NCBI RefSeq assembly: GCF_009905375.1 | Contig: NC_133650.1 | Span: 144,654,476 to 144,718,475 of the forward strand | DNA length: 64,000 nucleotides | Direction: 5' to 3' | Source: Apium graveolens | Lineage: Eukaryota; Streptophyta; Magnoliopsida; Apiales; Apiaceae | In this document: piece after piece, positions 50,041-60,818 of the stretch | Position numbering within the stretch: the stretch's first letter is position 1 | Layout: the number at the start of each line of letters is the position of its first letter | Translations under genes and position numbers: made by a program | The notes under the pieces: model-generated | The model's database searches: none | What the model was told of the DNA's origin: nothing | The model's input: the letters and a program-made list of their open reading frames with translations, nothing else

Positions 50041-50448
50041 TTACACTCCATCTGAACGGGGCTTGGTAGTCTTTTCCTCTCGAAGCGTCTTCACAATGCT
50101 CTGGAGCTCATCCGCCACCATCTGAATGACATACTGGCTGGTGCAGTCCCGGTGCGCTGGCATCTCCTCAAGCTTAGTGTTGATGTACTGAACCAAGGTC
50201 TCAAGTCTCGCAGTCATCTGCTCCTTGGGCTTCCCTTCGTAGTTTCGGCTGTCCAGATACACGTTCTTCAGTCGGTCTATCAGTCGGTCGTACTTGCCCT
50301 GAAGCATGTCGAACTCGCGCATCAACTCAGCATACACAGTGAAAGCAATAGTGTCGTCCGACCCAGAGGATGACGAGGAATGCGCCCTTTGCTGACAACC
50401 AATAAGAGGAGTATTAATAATAAATTTACTTAACCTACTCTCTCGCAT
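50041..50448 (-). CDS. Extra ORF upstream of gag in chromovirus E6 (135 aa)
   Basis: I do not recognise this protein. It starts ATG at 50448, about 65 bp after the primer binding site, and ends at 50041. The first 25 residues (MRESRLSKFIINTPL) may be untranslated sequence, because TTGGTTGTCAG in the DNA looks like a splice acceptor. The rest has a Ser run (SSSSSGSDD), then two long amphipathic helical stretches rich in Leu, Lys and Glu (MREFDMLQGKYDRLIDRLK and LETLVQYINTKLEEM), which suggest a coiled coil. It has no zinc finger and no membrane segment. It lies in the same orientation as gag-pol. Extra ORFs upstream of gag in chromoviruses have been described mainly from grasses. It could be an accessory protein or a separate N-terminal extension of Gag. 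Confidence 0.6.
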   Translation of the reverse strand: MRESRLSKFIINTPLIGCQQRAHSSSSSGSDDTIAFTVYAELMREFDMLQGKYDRLIDRLKNVYLDSRNYEGKPKEQMTARLETLVQYINTKLEEMPAHRDCTSQYVIQMVADELQSIVKTLREEKTTKPRSDGV

Positions 50449-50512
50449 ATTATCTATAACCTACACACATATCCTATAACCTATTTGGGCTGTCCAGGGA
50501 CTCTAAACCGTA

Positions 50513-50524
50513 GCTCTGATACCA
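50513..50524 (-). promoter_or_regulatory. Primer binding site of E6
   Basis: TGGTATCAGAGC on the minus strand, 5 nt after the 5' LTR end; initiator-Met tRNA type. Confidence 0.88.
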
Positions 50525-50529
50525 AAACC

Positions 50530-53500
50530 TGTCAGGCCCCCAACTTAAACAGCAAATTAAATATAGCTATTACAAAATTTTAACAGAAATAACACAACCA
50601 AATCCAAGATCTTACAGTTTAGGGTTTGGAACAGCCCAACACTACCAACTATTATATCTGATTTTAAATACCGAGTCCTCACACAAACTACTATCACTTA
50701 TTCTACCTGAGCTTGAACATAAGCATCAGCATCACAGGTCTTACGGGCAGTCTGCTTGAATCTAACCATAGCCGCTAGCTGTAATATCAGGGTAAAGCAA
50801 GGAGTGAGCCAAATGCTCAACAAGTGCTAACAGTACGATACAAAACATAAATCGAGATATACATTAAAGAATAACAATGGAAAGACATAACCAATGATAA
50901 CGAGAGATAAAACTATGTGAGATGGCATCATTTTACTTGTAGCAAAACAATTTCAAAATCATGTCTTAATCAAAATCATTTTATGACGCTACGGATTACA
51001 GCCGATGATCAGCCACGAAGTAATCCCGAACCTCGCTGGGTTCTAAAACATTAATGGGAATCCCTAGGAAACTTTTAAGCCTAATATAAGTATGGAAAGG
51101 ACTCACGTCTCAGTCCAGATCCACTATTCAAAGAAAACATTTATCCCCCTTTGGGACTGAAAACCCACATTTTATTTATTTCAAAAACTAATGCCGAATT
51201 ATAACAAAATCTCTTTTAACAGTAAACATTTTTATCAAGGGATTATAGATTAACTCGAAACACGGGAAATATGGTACTAAATCTCAGGGCCATGATTCAC
51301 AAAACTTTACTCTATTAGGGTAACTAAAAGGTTTTCATATGTCAAAACTTGGACAAGGAAATTTAGTGAGGCTAATGGATAATATGAAGGGGTACTGCCA
51401 AACTGGGCTTAAAGCAATGGTTTCACGTTAAGGTACAGGTGTTGGATCATCAAGAAGATAAGCTTCATGAATACTAAGGGTGTTAAGGTATGAAGAAATG
51501 ATCTTTAGCTCAGGATATATCAGGATTGTCAAGCTTTAGGATAAGAAAGAGGGGTATCAATCAATGAGGAATCACTTTGATAAATATCTGGCTTTCAGGA
51601 TTCAAGGTAAGTTTCTATAGGGATTCAAGTATCAGGATGAGATATCAATACTTAGGAATCATCAGCATGTTAATCAAGAGGATCAATCAAGTAATATAAC
51701 AACTCTTCATTTTATCATGGCATTCAACTATCATGAAAAGACTTTTGAACTACTTGCAATACGTACTCGAGGGTTCATGGCATCTCTATATAACTCAAAG
51801 ATAAACAAAAGATACGCTTGATTTAAATATATCAAAATGACTCAGGATAATTGCATCGATATATATGAACTATTTACAGTGAATTCGAAAGACATGTTGA
51901 ATCACTTGCCTTGAGAAAGGCTGGTCTGGTCTGAGTGGTAGGAGCAACAACTGGAGCTTCACTCGACCTTTATGGTAAGTTTTCCCTCGACTCGAGATCC
52001 TACAATAATAATAATAATCCTCATTATAATATATTCTCACCAACTTAACCTATTTACAACCCGAAATTTAACACAGATGGCACTTAGGCCTATATGCACT
52101 TAATTTTATATTCACTTTTAAATTACAACTGTTCACACATAGCCACATAATCACATATCATATATTAATACCAAATAACACCATATATACCATAATGCAA
52201 CACCAGGCTTGGATGATCTCGACTCACAACTTAAGTCACTTGGTCGCTAAACTAGACAAAGTCTTCTAATTTTGGCTTCCTAACTCGATGTGCCTTTACT
52301 AAATTATCCAAAACCTATTGACCCTCACTTGTGCCTTTTATTCTTCTGACCTTATACTATCTTACAACTATGGTGGTCGACATAATACTCACTCCTAAGT
52401 GTTCTAAAACTATGTGATAAGTGAAAGTGCTCACTGGTGCAAATTTCAGAATGACAACTATAGTTTCTTGAGTGCATTGGACACTCTTAAACTACATGTT
52501 TTCCTTCAAAACTTTTACACAAGACTCTCCTAACCTAAGGGCATCTCACAAACTTGATGTGGCTCAAGGGCCTAGCTTGGGCCTTCTTGGGCCTAAGCAA
52601 AAAGTCCAAGGTTCCCCTGTTTTTCTGGGCAGAAAACGCCCTGACTTGAACTAACTTGTGACACATGGTTCTAACTCATATCCTATAAACTATGGTTGGA
52701 AAAACTTCTCTGACATTCCCTCTAACTAAGTCCTAACAGGGCCTAATGAGGGCCTACCCATGACATGGTGAAATCTCCCTATTTCTAAGTTGCAACAAAA
52801 CTGTCCCATGCTGGACAGATTTTGTTATTCTACTTGTGCACCTAACAAAATGACATGCAAACCTCCAACCAACACCTAAAACCTTTTATATACTCCCAAT
52901 ACTAACTTCTGGTGGCTTGGGCCTCAAAGTGCACATTAATGACATGGTAAAAACTCACTCTAAACCTCAGGGTACTAAACTGATTTTCTGCAGAAACTAT
53001 AACTCTCCTTTCTCCAAAGTCTTGACTTGACAAACTCAACTACCAACAACCCAATACTCAAACCAAGACTTAAACATGGTAATCTACTGAACTAACTCCC
53101 TTATTCTCAAAATAACTTTGGGTGGAGATCATCCTTTACCTAAGGTGCAATTATGGCAAAATAAAAGAAACTACACTTCTCACAAATCATCAAGTTTTTG
53201 AAACAACAAGATATACATTTTTATAAAAGATAACCAGAATTATTACCATGCATCGAGGAGCATTAATCAATATTAACACCTTATTTCTACTGAGATTGAA
53301 GCTCACTAACAAAATCTTTCCAAATGATCAAAATCTTATAACATTCTAAGAGAAATCCACATGCATGCATGTCTTCGGGTTTTGCAAATCAAAACAACAT
53401 ATTTTCTACATATGTTCTATCATAAAATTGACATGCAAGCCTAGCATAAGATATACCTAGATGATCACTTAGCATGCAAAGAGTTTTATCAAATATTCAC

Positions 53501-54558
53501 CATAAAATTCAAGCCATTATCACATAAACATGCAAAAATCGAATTAAGCAACAAGAATAGTCTTAAGGACCATTCATTCGGCTCCCATATGGTCATGGCC
53601 GAATGAAATGGAAGAGAATGGCCATTTATTCATCAAGAGTTTCCCCTCAAGACTTGGCACTTCTCCATTCCTTGTAGTCCTCTCAAAAACACCCTTAAAT
53701 CCATAAGAATCAAGATTGTACTTTGAGTTCCAACGAAAACCTTTACATGCAACCTTTAAACTTAAACTTTCTACTCAAAACTCTTTGAAATATGAGTGAT
53801 CATGGTATGGGAAGTAACATTTACTTGTATAGAGAGTGGAATCTTGGTTGAGGATTGAAGAAAAAAATGGGGAGGGGGTTTCGGCTAAAAGCCGAGAGTG
53901 AAGGGGGAGGAGGGCCGAGGGTGAGAGAGGGAGGAAGGAGGGAGGAGAAAGTGTGGTGGTAAGTGGAGTGAATGATCATGTCTTTGCTTGTTTTATGGTT
54001 TTTGTGTTGCCAAAAGTGAGTGGAATTAAGAATTGACATGATTAGCCTTCCACTTGAACTTGGTTCAATTTGCATGCAAGGGTAAAGAAGGTATTTGGCT
54101 TAGGAAATAAGAGTTAGTGGGGTGGTTATTGACTCTTTAGCCCTTTTGGATTGAATAGAAGGGATTTGCATGCAAGGATAACTATGTAATTTGCTAATTA
54201 TAACAATTAATATTTATAAAGATTTATTTTTATAAAATAAAACACAAGTTCAAAAATTATAAAATTTATACTGTAAAATAACTTGGATTTTTGGAAATTT
54301 TATAAAACCACTTTTGAATTTTGTGAGCAAAATAACTTTTAAAAAGAAATTTACTCAAGGTTTAAAATATTCCTTATAAATCAAAAATAAAAGAAATAAA
54401 TAAACTTTTGCTTTGAAAAATCATATACCACATAATGAAAATTTAAGACGCGGAAATTCTCATTCACACAAGCATACAATAGTTGAATATATTGGCATTC
54501 GGCTTTATAATTACACCAAATTCACAATTAATATTACACACAAATGCCGGTTGTAACA
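50530..54558 (-). repeat. 5' LTR of E6
   Basis: Matches the 3' LTR along its whole length. The last bases read GGGGGCCTGACA rather than GGGGGCGTGACA in the other copy, a single change near the very end. The promoter should lie on the minus strand upstream of the C/T-rich block near 53880-53960; I cannot fix a TATA box. Confidence 0.93.
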
Positions 54559-54563
54559 TCGGA

Positions 54564-56318
54564 GACCTTTTTAATTCTGAAAAATGTTCAAAAATTCATA
54601 ATAAATCAACTGTTCGTCCGTTTAATACAAAACGAACGCCTCTAGACTCAGAAAAATATTTTGCTTTTATTAAAAATATTTTCAAACCTAAATTCCTTTA
54701 TATCTAAAGGACGTTTGTTTTATGGATCATTCCGAGTCAATAATTGACTGATAAAATATTCTTTTTGACCCAATTTCAACTCTAAACATATCGAGACCTA
54801 TCTTTTGATGATTCAACTTATGTGCTACATGAATTACGTGATTAAGTGTTATGTGGATAATATGATTACCTGCCCTATGTGTACGTATTATATGAATAAT
54901 GAGTCAGCATGTCTTTTAAACGTTATCTGGATGAGATGTGATTCTTATCTATTATTATCGGGCGGGTAGACGATAGGGATAAGTGTATAGACTAGTCAAT
55001 TATATATTGTCAGTTCATTGAATAGTATTATTTGTGATAGATCCGCATAGTGCGAGACGTTCAAAGCCAGATAGAGATTATAGAAGTAAAGCCTTATTGC
55101 GTGTAGTACTGAAACGAGTGGATTCAGAATAAAGATAAACCTAAGAGGGTAAATGATAAGAAAGGTCAAGTAGCCCGTCAAGGGTAGTACATATGCGACA
55201 GGACTGAGTGATGTGGCAGCTAATTAGAGATCAGAGGGATTCTCAATTGAGGTAAGTATTCTTGATTTTCTCTTAAATACTGCAAGCATTCCTAACCTTT
55301 CTCCTTAAATACTGCAAATATTTATTCGCTCCTATTCTAAGTTCAGAATAGTTAACTGTTTTATATTTTGCTGCAATTACTCTTATTATGCCAATTCTTT
55401 TCATTATTGTTCCTATAATTCGATGGCTCTCTTGAGTAAATACCCATTCGTTCGGGTTATTTGCGAACTCTAATTTGGGATGTTTTAAAATCAAAATGAT
55501 TTGATATCAAAATACTCTACAGGCTGGACGGTTACTATTAGGACCAGTGATAAGCTGGATCCTATGGGTCAGGGATGAACCGGACCCCTTTAGGCCATAG
55601 TTGCCTGGGTGCCCCATATTTTGGTTGGGTCTATGCAGTTGGGTATAGATCCGCATTGTATCCTGACTGATCAGCAGGTTATAGTGCATATATTGGTTTC
55701 TAGTGTCCACTCTAATTTATTGTTGATCGCCACTAACGGCATTTCTTCCCGAATAACTCATAATTACAAATCAAACAAAGAGTTGATTCAAAAAGGTGAA
55801 ACATTAAAATGATCACTGTTCTTTTACAGAAAAATGTGATTTATTATTAAAGGCCAGTGAAGGCCAATGTTTTGTGCGCTCAACTATTTAAATATATAAA
55901 GACGTTTTTAAATCATTCAACAATCATTTCCAGGAGTTTTCTGATCTGAAACCTGGAAACCATTTATGATACTTGCTGGACATATTTGGCTCACTCTTAC
56001 TTTGTGAACTCTCATTTCTTTCAGTATAAAATGAGGGCAAAGTGAATAGTTTTAATAGACAGCAAAGGTGGTGAGATTTCAGCTGAAGAAATTTGGAGAT
56101 GTTGGAGTGATCAATACAAGGAAATTAATAGTGAGGTAATGAAATTGTATTTAGACAATGTAAATTTTAGAAGGTTAGATTCTTGTTTCATACTATAACC
56201 TGTAAGCGATCCTGAATATGAGGGGTTATCTGTATATTTATTTTAATATACAGGTTTTATTATTATGTAAAGTTGTGTAGTGACACCCAATCCTGACCCC
56301 AGATTTGGGAGTGTTACA
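54564..56318 (+). repeat. 3' LTR of E5, right piece
   Basis: Resumes after the right TCGGA duplication and is collinear with about 31485-33240. It ends GATTTGGGAGTGTTACA at 56318, followed by ATACG. Non-coding. Confidence 0.9.
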
Positions 56319-57442
56319 ATACGGGTAGTACCTATACTTACGGTATGGCTACGGGATACCGGTGTTGTTTCGCGACTGATCATCAGAAACAACATGAAAT
56401 ATAATTGGTTCCAATCTAAATTGATATGTAAATTTCTTTATTATTTTGATAAGCATAGAATAAATGATTTATCTACTATTTCTGTTTTGGATTAAAAATG
56501 AAATGCAGTTTTGATTCAGATTCTGATTTATGCTGATACTTACGTTGTTGTTAAATATCAAAGGTGGTATTAGTATAAATGATTGATGTTGACTTCAGTA
56601 TGGAATGTTGTGAGCATCAAAGTTCATATTGATATTTAATTTAATATGACAATAAAATAAGTATTAATATCAAGAGTTCGGTTTTGAGTAAAGTTTATGA
56701 TTCATTCCATAATCATTGCTTCTTGTTATTATTGTTTACGATATTTCCGTGAACACTATTTTACGAGTTTTATTCTCGTTAAGATTCAAAGTATTGCTGA
56801 AGCATTTCGCTCAAAAATACCAAAATGTTTTTTGAATACAATTAAGGAATCAATTCTGGGGTTCCTCAACTAAAATCTTATGATTCAGCAATTATGGTTT
56901 TAAATGTTCTGCGCTATTGTAGATGTCGATTTTATCAAAATGACCCGATATTTACTATAATGATGTTGCTGAGCATTTCTTCCGCTCATACTTGTCTGTT
57001 TTCAAATTTAACCTCCAGTGAGGATTAGTTTGCGCTATTTAGCTGCAAAATTCGAGGAAGCAAAGAAGAAGCTCTTGGAAGGTGGTTGATCCAGGGTTTG
57101 CGGGCTAGTGTAAGTTTTATTGTGTAAAGTTGTTCATATTATATTATATTATAGTTATGTATTATATTTGGGCCTAGTATACTTCATTTCGAAGTTATAC
57201 TAGTGGGTTTAGTTTTGAGTTGGAATTTATTGAAAAGAGTTTTAAAAGAAAGTGAAAAATTTATTTATGGAATTTGGATTTCTTGTTTCTAGAACTGTAA
57301 CCTTAAAAGATCTTGGATTAGTTGGGGTCATTTATGATAAATATCTTCCGCTGGCATTTATTTACTGATTAAACAGGTTAATTTGGATTGAGATTTCATA
57401 GTGACGACCAAGTCCTCTGACCCCGGATTTGGGGGCGTTACA
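56319..57442 (+). repeat. 3' LTR of E3, third piece
   Basis: Begins with the right E5 duplication ATACG (56319-56323) and matches 15482-16608 of the 5' LTR. It ends GATTTGGGGGCGTTACA. The following CATCC (57443-57447) is the probable target site of E3. Confidence 0.88.
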
Positions 57443-57696
57443 CATCCAATCCTTGAGTTCAAATATTCGTGTGGATACCGATAGAGCGTAGAGCGCGAGG
57501 TCGGGATGCGTGGTGATTGAACAAGCTTTGGATTTCCATTAGTCAACCAATTGGTAAAGCTTCTTAAGGAAAACCATCTGATCTACGAATTAACTATATG
57601 TTTTTTGCATGGATCCTGCGATGAGTTTCGATAATTCTGATTTTTTACATTTTTAATTACTGTTTCTGTTGCGTTTATGTGCTCAAAACCCTAACA
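57443..57696 (+). repeat. 3' LTR of Tat element E2, right part
   Basis: 254 bp between the end of E3 and the restart of Athila pol. It begins CATCCAATCC, which continues the CCACACTCATC left at 13672-13682, and ends in GCTCAAAACCCTAACA, a plausible LTR end. With 13088-13677 it gives a Tat LTR of about 845 bp. Identified by position and junction logic; the second copy (E8) does not reach this far in the window. Confidence 0.65.
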
Positions 57697-60260
57697 CTTG
57701 GGTGAGTCCCGTTCAGCGTGTGCCGAAGAAAGGAGGCATCACCGTGGTAGCTAATGAAAAGAATGAACTCATTCCTACTCGAACAGTCACGGGGTGGAGA
57801 GTTTGCAAAGATTATAGGAAGCTAAATAAATCCACGAGGAATGATCACTTCCCTCTTCCTTTTATTGATCAGATGTTTGATAGGTTGGCTGGGCATGAAT
57901 ACTATTGTCTTCTGGATGACTATTCGGGCTATAATCAGATTTGCATCTCTCCAGAAGATCAGGAAAAGACTACCTTCACTTGTCCGTTTGGTACTTTTGC
58001 CTTCAGAAGAGTTTTTTTGGGTTGTGTGGTGCACCTGCCACATTTCAGAGATGTATGATGGCTATTTTCTCTGACATGATTGGTCAGAATGTGGAGGTGT
58101 TTATGGACGATTTATCTGTGTTTGGTGATTCTTTTGACGAGTGCTTGCAAAATCTTGGCGCTGTTCTTAAAAGGTGTATTGAGATCAATCTGGTTCTCAA
58201 CTGGGAGAAATATCACTTTATGGTGCAACAGGGCATCATTCTTGGGCACAAGGTCTCTAATAAGGGTCTTGAGGTGGAAAAAGCCAAGGCGGAGGTCATT
58301 GAAAACCTTCCCCCGCCAATTTCAGTTAAGGGAGTCTGCGACTTTCTTGGTCATGCGGGTTTCTATCGGCGTTTCATCAAGGACTTCTCTAAAATCTCTA
58401 AACCGTTGTGCAATCTTTTAGAGAAAGACGTCTCGTTCAAGTTTGATGATGAGTGCCTAGATGCTTTTAAGAGCTTAAAAAAGAGCTTGATCACGACACC
58501 GGTCATAACTACACCTAATTGGGATGAACCTTTTGAAATGATGTGTGATGTAAGTGACTATACAGTTGGAGCAGTTCTTGGAAAAAGGAAGAACAATATA
58601 TTTCATGTGGTTTACTATGTTAGTAAGACCCTCAATGGTGCGCAACTGAAATATACTACTAGTAAGAAGGAGCTATTGGCTATTGTCTATGGTTTTGAGA
58701 AGTTTCGATCTTATTTGCTTGGGATGAAGGTGACAGTTTTCACTGATCACGCTGTGATTCACTATCTCGTCTTGAAGAAGGATTCGAAACCTAGACTGAT
58801 TCGATAGGTTCTTTTACTTCAGGAATTTGAGTTAGAGATCAAGGACATCAAAGGTACTGAGAATCAAGTCACTGATTATCTCTCTCGGTTAGAAGATCCG
58901 AGTGCAACTTCATATGATAAGACATTGATAAATGAGTCTTTTCCCGATGAGCAGCTGTTTGGGGTGTAAGAGGAAGAACCGTGGTTCGCAGACATTGTGA
59001 ACTACCTTGTGAGTAATATTATGCCTCCATATCTGCTCAAAGAAAGAAGTTTCTTTATGAGGTGAAGTGGTATATGTGGGATGAGCCATTCTTGTTTTGG
59101 CAAGGAGCTGACCAAATCATCAGGAGATGTATTCCGTACAGCGAAATGGTGGGGGGGATCTTGCGAGACTGTCATTCGACTGTTTATGGAGGCCACTATG
59201 GTGGAGAAAAGACATCAGCTCGTATCCTTCAAGCAAGATTCTTCTGGCCTACATTGTTTAAGGATGTGCATCAGTTTATTTTGAAGTGTGATCAATGCCA
59301 GCGTGTTGGTAATATGTCCATGAGCGATGAGATTCCTCTTAATATGCTTCTCGAGGTTGAGGTCTTCGATGTTTGAAGAATTGACTTTATGGGGCTATTT
59401 GTCTCATCTTGCAATAATCAGTATATCTTGTTGGCGGTTGATTATGTCTCGAAATGGGTAGAAGTCAAGGTTTTGCCGATAAATGATGCAAAGGTAGTGC
59501 TTAATTTTCTACACAGGCAGATATTCACAAGGTTTGGGACTCCAAAAGTCATAATCAGTGATGAGGGATCGCATTTCTGTAATCGCAAGTTCACTGCTAT
59601 GATGTAGCAATATAATGTGATCATCACATTTCTACAACCTACCATCCTCAAACTAATGGTCAAGCTGAGGTATTTAACAGATAGATCAAGTGTATTTTAG
59701 AGAAAGTTGTGTGTCCATCAAGGAAGGATTGATCTTTGAAGCTGGATAAAGTTGTTTAGGCGTATCGAACAGCATACAAGACTCTGCTAGGCATGTCGCC
59801 GTTTCAGTTGGTTTATGGAAAAGGATGTCATTTACCTGTGGAGCTCGAGCATAAAGCATATTGGGCTTTGAAGAAGTTGAACCTTGATATGGATGCAGAT
59901 GGAAAGAAAAGGATGCTTCAATTGAATGAACTCGACGAGTTTCGGCTTCAAGCGTATGAGAAAAACAAAATATATAAGAAGAAAGTCAAGAGGTGGCACG
60001 ATAGAGGTCTAGTGCTCAAATCATTTATGCCGGGGCAACAAGTTCTTTTGTTCAACTCTCGTCTCCGTCTTTTTCCTGGAAAGTTAAAGTCGAGGTGGAC
60101 AGGGCCGTTTGTTATCAAAACTGTGTTTCCACACGGAGCGGTGGAGATTTTTGAGAATGATTTAGGCCAAGTGTTCAAGGTAAATGGACAACGTTTGAAG
60201 CATTACTATGGGGATATGGCAACCCGTGAGGTGGTTAGTGCCGTTTTATTGTCCACTTGA
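57697..60260 (+). pseudogene. pol: Athila pol (RT, RNase H, integrase), broken
   Basis: Begins at the RT motif WVSPVQRVPKKGGITVV (57699). RT continues through YSGYNQICI to FMDD near 58103, in [11 protein letters not shown]. RNase H contains [13 protein letters not shown] and [10 protein letters not shown]. Integrase has the zinc finger CDQCQ near 59290, IDFMG near 59380, ISDEGSHF near 59557 and TNGQAEVF near 59655; the GPFVI tail lies near 60105. Breaks: one-base losses near 58015, 59045 and 59620, and in-frame stops at 58805-58807, 58967-58969, 59374-59376 and 59605-59607, with at least three more between 59670 and 59760. The 5' part of RT, protease and gag are cut off by the Tat insertion. 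Nonfunctional. Confidence 0.88.
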
Positions 60261-60818
60261 TCTCGGGAATTCTACGTCAAGCTAGAGACCTAAACTAAGC
60301 ATTTTTGGGAGGCAACCCAAGTTTGTTGTACATTAGTAGATAGAGGAAGAAGAAAACAAGGAGAAAAATACAAAAACATCAGAAAAAAGAAAAATTTCAG
60401 TGCCAACTACAGTAGCACTGCGTGCCCCGCGTTGACAAGCGGGGCAGCCGCGCTGTTTCTCCAGTAGCACGGCGCGCCCGCGCTGATATGCGAGGCGGTC
60501 ATGCTGGAATTCCAGTAGCACGACGCGCCCGCGCTGGTTCCTTGGACCTGAAAAAAATTAGAAAAATGGAAATTTCAAACACAAAATCAATTCCAGCCGA
60601 ATTTTCCTCTCCCACCTTCCATATTTCCCTCTCCAAATCAGTTTCAATCACCTCATTATTCCCATTATTCCCATGATCAATTCTCACTTCTTTTCTATAT
60701 CTAATTTCCAATTCACTATATATACATACTCTTATACATAATCTTCTCCATCACTCCTCAATTCTCAAACACACAAATCTTTCTTACACACTTCTCTTTT
60801 CTCTCTTATTCAAATTCA
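60261..60818 (+). other. Spacer between Athila pol and env-like ORF
   Basis: About 560 bp. It contains TTTTTGGGAGGCAACCCAAG near 60303, which can fold (TTGGG/CCCAA), then the GC-rich repeats at 60409-60540, then a C/T-rich leader before the env-like ATG. Small ORFs on both strands follow the repeats and are not credible. Confidence 0.55.
60409..60540. repeat. Three ~51-bp GC-rich repeats
   Basis: Units start at about 60409, 60461 and 60512, each with CAGTAGCAC followed by a CGCGCCCGCGCTG-type core. The first unit is more diverged. A similar core, GCGTGCCCGCGCT, appears in the Athila LTR near 63587. Confidence 0.8.

Larger units (their letters stand above)
41040..54558 (-). mobile_element. 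E6: young, nearly intact Tekay-type chromovirus
   Basis: A complete 13.5 kb element on the minus strand: 5' LTR 50530-54558, primer binding site, extra ORF 50041-50448, gag-pol 45104-49645, hairpin and polypurine tract, and 3' LTR 41040-45069. A perfect TCGGA duplication flanks it. The LTRs (4029 and 4030 bp) differ at few sites, about 98 percent or more by eye, so it is recent. Two nonsense codons in gag-pol are the only coding breaks I see. It is the innermost element of the nest. Confidence 0.95.
29236..56318 (+). mobile_element. E5: old Tekay-like chromovirus
   Basis: A 5' LTR of 4005 bp (29236-33240), a 5.56 kb interior (33241-38798) and a 3' LTR split by E6 into 38799-41039 and 54564-56318 (3996 bp together). 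It is inserted in the E3 3' LTR with a 5-bp duplication. The interior has lost almost all coding ability, yet scraps of RT, RNase H and the integrase tail line up with the E6 polyprotein in order. The primer binding site, hairpin and polypurine tract remain. It is older than E6, which sits in it, and younger than E3. Confidence 0.88.
13678..57442 (+). mobile_element. E3: LTR element with long LTRs and a non-coding interior
   Basis: Outer limits of an element made of a truncated 5' LTR (13678-16608), a 1251 bp internal region (16609-17859) and a 3' LTR in three pieces: 17860-20438, 28484-29235 and 56319-57442. E4 and E5 (which contains E6) are inserted in the 3' LTR. Rejoined, the 3' LTR is about 4.45 kb and matches the 5' copy over its last 2.93 kb. 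The interior has a primer binding site, a hairpin and a polypurine tract, but no gag or pol. The LTR ends and hairpin relate it to the Tekay-like elements here. It is probably a non-autonomous derivative; I infer that from the missing genes. Confidence 0.82.

Noticed and set aside
60422..60676. Arg/Ala-rich ORF over the Athila GC repeats, and a Cys/Arg-rich one on the other strand
   Set aside because: Translation of GC-rich repeats in an untranslated spacer; no leader or domain.
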